Shown: one piece after another, positions 8,101 to 12,727 of the stretch
Position numbering within the stretch: position 1 is the stretch's first letter
How the letters are laid out: the number at the start of each line of letters is the position of its first letter
Source: Phoronis ovalis
Lineage: Eukaryota; Phoronida; Phoronidae
DNA length: 12,727 nt
Direction: 5' to 3'
Assembly: GCA_028565635.1 (NCBI GenBank)
Contig: JAOXYB010042860.1
Location: 1-12,727, forward strand
Position numbers and translations under genes: made by a program
The notes under the pieces: model-generated
Seen by the model: the letters and a program-made list of their open reading frames with translations, nothing else
Told to the model about the DNA's origin: nothing
Database searches by the model: none

Positions 8101-11100
8101 TAGTTTATGCAAGTGTGTAGTGTTTTTCAGTCTTAGGCTCTGAGTGAGACCTACTTGTAGAAGCAAATAATTTTTGTTTTTCAGCACGTTCCCTGTCTAT
8201 CATAAGCGAAGACTCGACCTTCTTTACTGATATCACCTTTGTATGCGGAGTATGCGGGGAACGGATTCGAGCGGATGAGATTCAACAACATCAGGCTCTT
8301 CATCATGCATTGAACACCATGCTATACGCTGAACATCAAACCCCAAAACTACAGGATATGGCTTCTTTAATACAACGTCGTGATGAGCTGATAAGGACAG
8401 AAAAGCAAGCATCAAGCAAGGATTGTAGAATACGTAACGATGGAGACAACGTCATTATCTCCTACGTTATTGACCCTAACGTCCTCAATAAAATAAACAA
8501 AGCATACACAACCATAAAAGCGGACATAGAGAGAAACCTTGGTTCAAGAAAAACGAATCCATGCCACAAACCACACTTTAACCTGCACAGTTATTCATTG
8601 AACAGTTCGTGTCAAATGATACAATCAATTGGTGTATGTTCGGACAGAAATCAGTCTTGGAAATCAAGGATGGAAGATGTTCCGGTTTATGAAGATTACT
8701 TCGGTGGAGATGGTGCAAAATGTTTTCTTGCTTTATATGACGGTGATCATGGTATCAAAGCTGCCAGTTTGGCAGCTACGGAATTGCATCATATCGTTTT
8801 GGAACATATGATAACTTTTGATATGCAAACAAAGTGTTCATGTACGTGCAACATGGCAGATATTTCTAACTTAGACTTGCCTGTCCCTGAACTGATTCAG
8901 GTTAAATCTGACCACAGATGTAAAATTAAGAGAGTCTTGAATGTCGACAAGGTCGTCCATATATGTAAGGAAGAAAATGTATTCTATGAATCAGATTTAT
9001 TACATATCACAGACAAGAAGAGGGCTAAAACAGAACAAAAAGACAGGAAAAGGAAACATGAAACAAATCGGCGAAGTAATGTCTTGAAAGAACTCGATCC
9101 GTTCGCAGAAAACATGAAAGCAGCATTTAGAAAAGCATTTTACAAAGTCGATCAAATGCTTTCTTTGGGTAAAGATGAGAATTCTCGTGTCCGGTGGAGT
9201 AGCTGTTCAGCTACAACGATGGTTTTCAAGGACAAAAAGAGGACAGAAAACAAATCAGTATTTGGCAGCACAACACACAATAAATGTGAATCTACTAAAG
9301 AACAGCTAGGCACAATTTACCTGGCAAATGCTGGTAATACGAAAGCTTTACTGATCCGAGCAAACCGCACATATGTTATTACGAAGGACCATTCTTTGCA
9401 CAACGTTAGAGAAAGCGAAAGAATTCTAAATGCAGGTAGCCTACTATTGCTACGTTTTCTGACATTCACACTAGACGAAAGGTTTCCTTTATGATGCCTT
9501 GCTGTTCAGTAATTTGTCTTAAATGGGTAACGCTTGCATGGATGCGCACTGCCATTAAAATATTACCTGGTGCAACAGTTGTTTGTGCAGCACATGTGTG
9601 GACAGGGCTTAGTAGGGCTAAACATTCTGAAATTGGGCAAAATGCTTCAGCTGTTGCCTGACGAGAGCTGACAGTACAATATCTGGTTGTTTCACAGGTA
9701 AATTTACCTTAGAAGCATTCAGAGACACCTGTCGCCAGCCATTTTTCAACAGGTAAAAGTCAGGCCCAACTGGAAAAACCTTCTTTTTTATCCAAAATTG
9801 CTACATTCAAAACATTCATGTAATGTACATTATTCCCGGGGGGGGGCTCACTTAAAAAAAAGTTGGGTACGTATGCTTGTCCCTAAAAACGGGGGTAAGG
9901 GGTACCTTTTTCGTCGTTCGACGGGATTCCCGGGAACCCCGTTTAGGGGTCGATATTGGCGGAAAACCACATTTAGGGGTATGTTTTTGGCAAATGTAAC
10001 TTCCCGTTTAGGGGTTGATTTTTCACGTACACCTCCCGTTTGTGGGTCCTTTTTTCAGTGGGAGCAGCGAGCATTACCTTTTTGGCGACCATTTTGCATT
10101 TTTTTTTAAATTTAGTGTATTATTCGTTTTTTTTTTTTGGTTGTCGATTTTTTTGGAACCGTTTTTTTTTTTTATTTTTCAGAGAAAACTTCCCGTTTAG
10201 GGGTACCTTTTTCAGCAAAATCCCCCGGTTAGGGGTGGTATTTTGATCCTCCACTTCCCGTTTAAGAGTTTATTTTGCAACCTACGGACAAGCATGGGTA
10301 CCCTACTTTTGTTCAAGTGAGCCCCCCGGGACATTATTAAATACTTCTGAGTGCCGTTTCGACTTTTCTGATTTCTGAAAAATGGTTTAAGAATCCAAAA
10401 CGCAGTTTATACTTATTATGACGTAACTCTATAGTATCAAAGTTGCTCATTTGTCCATAATGTTATACAAATTATACTGGAATATAAGCTGCTTATTCAA
10501 GATTAATGAAAACAAGAAAACTTTCTAAAAATGCTCTTTCCTACCGGTTACAAAACTATATTATAAATAATATATAATATTTAATATTATTAAATAATTA
10601 ATATGTTTAGCTTCTTGTTCTAGGCGGATACACTAGTCAAAGTGAGAAACGTCCACTTGTAAATGGGATTTCTGCAGTAACCCGATGTTTGGGAAACCAC
10701 GGCGATCCACGATTGAGAGGTCTTGTTCTTTGCGAGCCTTTCACTCGATGTGTGCCTATAGACCGATACTCTCAGTTACTTATATTAGCTTCTGAAGGAC
10801 TGTGGGAAGGTTTATCTGTGGACGAAACTTCACATTTAGTCAAAAAGGTAATGGTGCATGCATACAGTATCACATAAATTCGCATACTTAAATGCACCTG
10901 TGACCAATAATTATAAATTGATAAGTAAAGAGAAATGAATATAAAGTCCAATAAGCAAAACACTACTAAGTGGGACCTATGACGTAAGAGACGCACGTTA
11001 AACAAAATTTGAAAAATGGAGTTGCCACGACTTAAATATTGTTTATAAGAAACGGTTACCAATCACTATCATCATATTTTGTGTAAGTACTAATTAGAAG

Positions 11101-12247
11101 AATTAAAACCGATTAATAAGAGGATGCAGATTTCAAACAAATGTAGTAAAAAGGTGTCTCTAAAACCCCTTTTTTGTTGTTAAAAAAGCAACTTGAAAAA
11201 GTTAAATTGCCCATAGGGGTATTATAAAATATACATAGTTGAATGTAATTTTTTGGATAAAAAATTATTTTTATCTTTCGGAAAATAGCTTTGGAAAAAG
11301 AAAAAACATAAAACTAAAATTCGATTCGTTATTTTAAATAACAGTATATTTTTGCATTTTAGATGATACCTTCCTTTGTTTCGAGTCGCCTGTATTGTCC
11401 AGAAACATACAACCCTGAAATCAACTTTCTTCTAAAAATGAAAAGCGGTATTCGGGAAGCCAAACGCCAAACAAGTGTGACAGCAGTGTTTGAATATGAA
11501 ACAAAACATCACAGTGACGATGATCGCAAAAGACGTATAAGTATGATTGCTCCAATAATTTCATCTTCAGAAATCCAGGCATCTTCTTCAAGTAACCAAA
11601 ATGACCAGAACTTGTTGCTGAAAGGAAATAATGAGAAAAGTACAGCAAGCTCAATCTGCAAACAACAACTGCCACCGATTCGGGCGAACGACATTCAAAG
11701 ACAAAAAAGTGCTCCCGCCGGTCACACCGAGACTTCTAATGAAATAAAACGATCCTTTTCGGAAAGTAATGCAGCGATTGCCGAAATACACACTCTACGT
11801 AATTCCCGCGACAGTCGCACAGATACCAACGTAGTCGTGAACAGACCAGTGTCTCCACTGATCAAACCACGCAGAGGAGTCCCGAGTCCGACAAACCGGA
11901 ACTCCTTAAAACAAAATATTTCCATAGGAAAGGCTTGTAAACCCGACCAGCTACCAGAGCGAAGGATTGATTCAAAGCTCAGTACAGGAGATGACATAGA
12001 AAAAGTTGAAATGGCTTATGTAGAAGACTCTGGCTCCCTGGTGGACACCTGGTCCCGTTCAAAAACAGCAGAGAGCGGCCGTGATGCTGATATTGATTCT
12101 AGTACCGATAGTGTAAATTCGTTGGAAAATGATGAGCAAATTCTTGCTGTTAGCATTGCTGAACAGCTTGTTCAAGCTAGCTTAATCGCTGGTTCAAAAG
12201 GAAATATTACGTGTATTGTAGTTCTGTTTCCTGGAGCAATGCTTTAA
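4909..12247 (+). CDS. PP2C-like domain protein, probable pseudophosphatase (PP2D1-like), six exons
   Basis: Six exons (4909-5177, 5556-5642, 5723-5826, 8185-9435, 10624-10847, 11363-12247) join in phase to 939 codons plus TAA. Order of parts: disordered N-terminus (1-150); C2H2-like finger (C174, C177, H189, H193); PP2C core from about 297. Core motifs seen are WKSRMED (312-318), YDGDHG (338-343), SSCSATTMV (493-501), LANAGNTKA (533-541), TKDH (553-556), AGGYTS (570-575), LASEGLWE (625-632) and GSKGNIT (922-928). Active PP2C enzymes remove phosphate from Ser/Thr using metals held by Asp residues. Here D318 and D339 are kept, but the ASDG Asp is E628 and the final DN Asp is G925. K313 replaces the phosphate-binding Arg, and D341 replaces the His of DGHGG. 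Activity is thus doubtful. A basic run (431-450) may be a nuclear signal. Human PP2D1 is shorter, about 630 residues from memory; the extra length is in inserts. Family call is firm, orthology likely. Confidence 0.85.
5556..5642 (+). CDS. PP2D1-like gene, exon 2
   Basis: The acceptor is a T-rich tract ending TTTTGCAG, and the donor is GG followed by GTACGC. It adds the last base of codon 90 (Ser) and residues 91-118, with two bases of codon 119. The residues (ANDYGETKENRRDDNTRLGN...) are charged and probably unstructured. The following intron is only 80 bases (5643-5722). The call rests on splice sites and phase; there is no domain homology here. Confidence 0.65.
5723..5826 (+). CDS. PP2D1-like gene, exon 3
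   Basis: The acceptor is TTTTCCAG and the donor is AAAAC before GTAAGG. It encodes the end of codon 119 and residues 120-153, leaving one base (C) that joins CA of exon 4 to make Pro154. This donor is chosen because its phase fits exon 4. An earlier donor (GTGAGT at 5790) is also strong but puts exon 4 out of frame. The peptide LVPGAMIQWESVSDSVDASITT is followed by a Lys-rich end (TSKKAK). Confidence 0.65.
6408..6425. repeat. (TC)n microsatellite
   Basis: Nine uninterrupted TC dinucleotides directly follow an AGGTCA copy. Simple repeat of the kind that varies in length between individuals. Confidence 0.95.
6509..6618. repeat. Perfect palindrome, 52 bp arms, 6 bp loop
   Basis: The arm at 6509-6560 is the exact reverse complement of 6567-6618, with AAATTA between. 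Read one way the arm starts TGACGAAAGGTAAAAATC and ends TCAAGTTGA. Pairing stops abruptly at 6508/6619. Transcribed in the intron, it would fold into a long perfect hairpin. Perfect identity means either very recent formation (inverted duplication) or active maintenance; it may be a foldback element within the surrounding repeat. Confidence 0.95.
6630..6667. repeat. Short inverted repeat
   Basis: TTGTAACTTGA (6630-6640) is matched by TCAAGTTACAA (6657-6667), leaving a 16-base loop. It shares the AACTTGA core with the adjacent large palindrome, so the two may be parts of one foldback repeat. Confidence 0.8.
6838..6861. promoter_or_regulatory. Composite DR5 + DR1 nuclear-receptor-like half-sites
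   Basis: AGGTCA at 6838-6843, 6849-6854 and 6856-6861 form a direct repeat with 5-base spacing followed by one with 1-base spacing, all perfect half-sites. In animals DR5 is the classic retinoic-acid-receptor type and DR1 the RXR/HNF4/COUP type. The sequence match is exact; binding or function is unknown, since these sit in a repeat rich in the same hexamer. Confidence 0.4.
7241..7257. promoter_or_regulatory. DR5 AGGTCA direct repeat
   Basis: AGGTCA-TTTAG-AGGTCA, differing by one spacer base from the DR5 at 6838-6854. The shared spacer shows that the two are copies of one repeat rather than independent sites. It could act as a receptor site but this is untested. Confidence 0.4.
7795..7903. 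repeat. Imperfect foldback (about 39 bp arms)
   Basis: Outer arms 7795-7813 and 7885-7903 (imperfect) and inner arms 7820-7833 and 7865-7878 (perfect 14 bp, TTTTTCCTTATTCG) share the same centre, so they form one interrupted hairpin. The arm ends carry a direct repeat of ATTCGATTTTGAG at 7829-7841 and 7851-7863. Probably a small foldback element in intron 3. Confidence 0.75.
8185..9435 (+). CDS. PP2D1-like gene, exon 4 (zinc finger and first half of PP2C domain)
   Basis: The acceptor is TTTTTGTTTTTCAG. The exon completes Pro154 and encodes residues 155-570, leaving one base of codon 571. It carries CGVC...QQHQALH, a C-x2-C-x11-H-x3-H motif at 174-193, one residue short of the classical C2H2 spacing. 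The PP2C core starts at SIGVCSDRNQSW (301-312), with RMEDV and ALYDGDHG carrying two retained metal-type Asp residues, then helix AATELHHIVLEHMITF. An insert of about 90 residues follows (366-455) with a Cys cluster (CSCTC, 371-375) and a basic run KKRAK...RKRKH...NRR. The core resumes at FAENMKAAFRKAFYKVDQML. The donor is GCAG before GTAGCC; reading through gives an unrelated tail and a stop at 9492-9494. Confidence 0.85.
9696..9709. repeat. 14 bp perfect palindrome
   Basis: AGGTAAATTTACCT reads the same on both strands. It lies in a segment (about 9500-9780) whose base composition differs from the surrounding intron. It may be the end or junction of an old mobile element, but no partner end was found. 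Confidence 0.5.
9827..9834. repeat. Left target-site duplication
   Basis: ACATTATT immediately left of the miniature element; identical to 10331-10338 on the right. An 8 bp duplication is typical of hAT-superfamily transposition. Confidence 0.8.
9835..10330. mobile_element. Non-autonomous DNA transposon (MITE), hAT-like
   Basis: A 496 bp element with complementary ends. The left end begins CCC plus a run of nine G, then CTCACTT at 9847. The right end, read on the minus strand, begins CCCGGGGGGCTCACTT. The 36 bases from CTCACTT onward (9847-9882 against 10286-10321 reversed) match at 31 positions. The element is flanked by identical 8 bp direct repeats, which points to hAT-type insertion. It has no transposase frame; open frames inside are chance. 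The interior holds about seven copies of a GTTTAGGGGT-centred repeat and T-rich tracts. The TIR divergence (5 of 36) suggests that it is not very recent. Superfamily assignment rests only on duplication length. Confidence 0.85.
9941..10269. repeat. Internal ~32 bp repeats of the miniature element
   Basis: Copies centred on CCCGTTTAGGGGT lie at 9941, 9971, 10006, 10038, 10195, 10227 and 10260, spaced 30-35 bases. The 157-base gap between the fourth and fifth holds long T runs that may be decayed copies. Internal minisatellites of this kind are known in several miniature transposons of marine invertebrates. Confidence 0.8.
10331..10338. repeat. Right target-site duplication
   Basis: ACATTATT directly right of the element, identical to 9827-9834. 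Confidence 0.8.
10624..10847 (+). CDS. PP2D1-like gene, exon 5 (second half of PP2C core)
   Basis: The acceptor is CTTCTTGTTCTAG and the donor is AAG before GTAATG. The exon completes Gly571 and encodes residues 572-645 in phase 0. It contains GGYTS, then VNGISAVTRCLGN (583-595), matching the usual G-x-LAVSRALGD with the final Asp changed to Asn. VLCEPF follows, where active enzymes have a VxAEPD-like stretch. LLILASEGLWEGLS (622-635) matches LILASDGLWDVLS with the metal-binding Asp changed to Glu. The fold pattern is clearly preserved although the chemistry is altered. Confidence 0.85.
10848..11362 (+). other. Intron 5 of the PP2D1-like gene
   Basis: A 515-base AT-rich intron from GTAATG to TTTTGCATTTTAG, in phase 0. 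No repeat or coding sequence was noticed in it. Confidence 0.8.
11363..12247 (+). CDS. PP2D1-like gene, exon 6 (long insert and C-terminal PP2C strand)
   Basis: Encodes residues 646-939 and ends with TAA. After a short conserved-looking start (IPSFVSSRLYCPETYNPEINFLLKM) there are some 230 residues rich in Ser, Asn, Lys, Glu and Arg, with RPVSPLIKP, RSFSESN and GVPSPTN as candidate phosphorylation sites, probably disordered. The PP2C fold then closes with SIAEQLVQASLIAGSKGNITCIVVLF (909-934), equivalent to the usual A-x-x-LV-x-x-A-x-x-x-GS-x-DN-x-T-x-IVV. Gly925 stands where active enzymes have the metal-binding Asp. The insert is therefore inside the fold, between two of its last elements, not a tail. 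Confidence 0.85.
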   Translation: MIPSFVSSRLYCPETYNPEINFLLKMKSGIREAKRQTSVTAVFEYETKHHSDDDRKRRISMIAPIISSSEIQASSSSNQNDQNLLLKGNNEKSTASSICKQQLPPIRANDIQRQKSAPAGHTETSNEIKRSFSESNAAIAEIHTLRNSRDSRTDTNVVVNRPVSPLIKPRRGVPSPTNRNSLKQNISIGKACKPDQLPERRIDSKLSTGDDIEKVEMAYVEDSGSLVDTWSRSKTAESGRDADIDSSTDSVNSLENDEQILAVSIAEQLVQASLIAGSKGNITCIVVLFPGAML

Positions 12248-12322
12248 AAAACTAAACCAATTTCCGACTAGAAGAAAGTTTTACAAGTTGGAAAAGTCTA
12301 TTACTTAATATATATACAAAAA

Positions 12323-12328
12323 AATAAA
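12323..12328 (+). terminator. Polyadenylation signal AATAAA (proximal)
   Basis: Lies about 75 bases after the stop codon, followed by a T-rich stretch (TTTGTTCATTTTAT). Would give a very short 3' UTR. Confidence 0.5.
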
Positions 12329-12472
12329 ATATCATTTGTTCATTTTATAAAGAGATACAGTTTGCATAGTTGGCACTAATACTTTTATTTCAAAAAATAC
12401 TAGTCATAGTGAAATATTACCAGGTAACCTCATGGTATTCGATTTATAATTTTAGTAGACATTTGTGATAAA

Positions 12473-12478
12473 AATAAA
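12473..12478 (+). terminator. Polyadenylation signal AATAAA (distal)
   Basis: Lies about 225 bases after the stop codon and is followed by TTTTGCTGGTTCTTTCT, a GU/U-rich stretch suitable as a downstream element. This makes it the better-looking of the two sites. Confidence 0.5.
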
Positions 12479-12727
12479 ATTTTGCTGGTTCTTTCTATTT
12501 CTCAAGCCGATAGTTATCGATATCAGTGACAAAGAGAAGAAATATCTTCAAAAAATACGATCAGATAAATGTATTTTGTTTCGTTAAGTTAAGTTTGAAA
12601 ATAAGTTAAGGCACAACTCGATTTTATTTAGTGTGATACATTATTGATATGTTGTAGAAATACAAGGTGATAAATAAGGCATAGGATATAGATCCTGATT
12701 TGGACCACCTCGAACACTGGGCCCATA

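Larger units (their letters stand above)
5827..8184 (+). other. Intron 3 of the PP2D1-like gene, repeat-rich
   Basis: This 2358-base intron runs from GTAAGG to a T-rich tract ending TTTTTCAG. I see no coding sequence that must be included. Its middle (about 6080-7430) is made of repeats described separately: a CT run, a perfect palindrome, short inverted repeats and many AGGTCA copies. From 7540 to 7740 there is a slightly more GC-rich stretch without a recognisable gene, and at 7795-7903 a foldback. Confidence 0.65.
9436..10623 (+). other. Intron 4 of the PP2D1-like gene
   Basis: A 1188-base intron interrupting the conserved AGGY motif of the PP2C fold. The first part (about 9500-9780) is more GC-rich than average and includes a 14 bp palindrome, suggesting an old repeat. 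The middle is a full miniature element (9835-10330). The last part is ordinary AT-rich intron, with an A/T-only stretch at about 10558-10600 before the pyrimidine-rich acceptor. Confidence 0.75.
12248..12727 (+). other. 3' untranslated and downstream sequence
   Basis: AT-rich sequence after the stop codon. It contains at least two AATAAA signals, listed separately, and otherwise no gene. The last 50 bases become less AT-rich but carry nothing I recognise. Confidence 0.6.

Noticed and set aside
9798-10246. Overlapping plus-strand open frames of 61-103 codons, Phe- and Gly-rich
   Set aside because: They lie wholly within the miniature transposon and translate its G runs and T tracts; there is no transposase similarity and they sit inside an intron.
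9941-10269. TTTAGGGG units as interstitial telomere repeats
   Set aside because: They resemble TTAGGG but recur every ~32 bases inside a transposon rather than every 6 bases in tandem.
11421-11997. Minus-strand open frames opposite exon 6
   Set aside because: They are antisense shadows of a real coding exon; no splice sites or domains support them.

Overview
This looks like nuclear DNA from an invertebrate animal. It is AT-rich (about one third G+C by eye), protein-coding exons are small and separated by GT-AG introns, and the non-coding parts carry short non-autonomous transposons, minisatellites and hairpins. There is no sign of bacterial gene packing. The repeat style (CCCGGGGGG-ended miniature elements, AGGTCA-rich repeats) suggests a marine invertebrate, possibly a mollusc or other lophotrochozoan. 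That placement is a guess.

The main gene is on the plus strand from 4909 to 12247. I can chain six exons with matching phases: 4909-5177, 5556-5642, 5723-5826, 8185-9435, 10624-10847 and 11363-12247. Together they give 2820 nt, or 939 residues plus a stop. The product is a PP2C-fold protein most like PP2D1 (protein phosphatase 2C-like domain containing 1). It has a Ser/Pro-rich disordered N-terminus, a C2H2-like zinc-finger motif (C174, C177, H189, H193), then a PP2C domain split by two large inserts. Several catalytic positions are changed: His after the DG motif to Asp, GDSR-type Asp to Asn, ASDG Asp to Glu, and the final DN Asp to Gly. I therefore predict a pseudophosphatase or a strongly altered phosphatase.

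A minus-strand open frame at 2716-3165 looks like a real terminal coding exon. It has a good acceptor, a Kozak-like internal ATG and non-random composition, but I do not recognise the family. A strong candidate donor at 3565 hints at an upstream exon. If so, the two genes are divergent, with a shared promoter region between about 3600 and 4900. A ~30 bp minisatellite lies just upstream of the plus-strand start codon.

Introns 3 and 4 are repeat-rich. Intron 3 holds a (CT)n run, a perfect 52 bp-arm palindrome, a dense cluster of AGGTCA half-sites including DR1 and DR5 arrangements, and a second foldback at 7795-7903. Intron 4 holds a complete 496 bp miniature element with terminal inverted repeats, an 8 bp target duplication (hAT-like) and an internal ~32 bp repeat array. 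The left 2.7 kb and the right 0.48 kb show no genes apart from likely untranslated sequence and polyadenylation signals.
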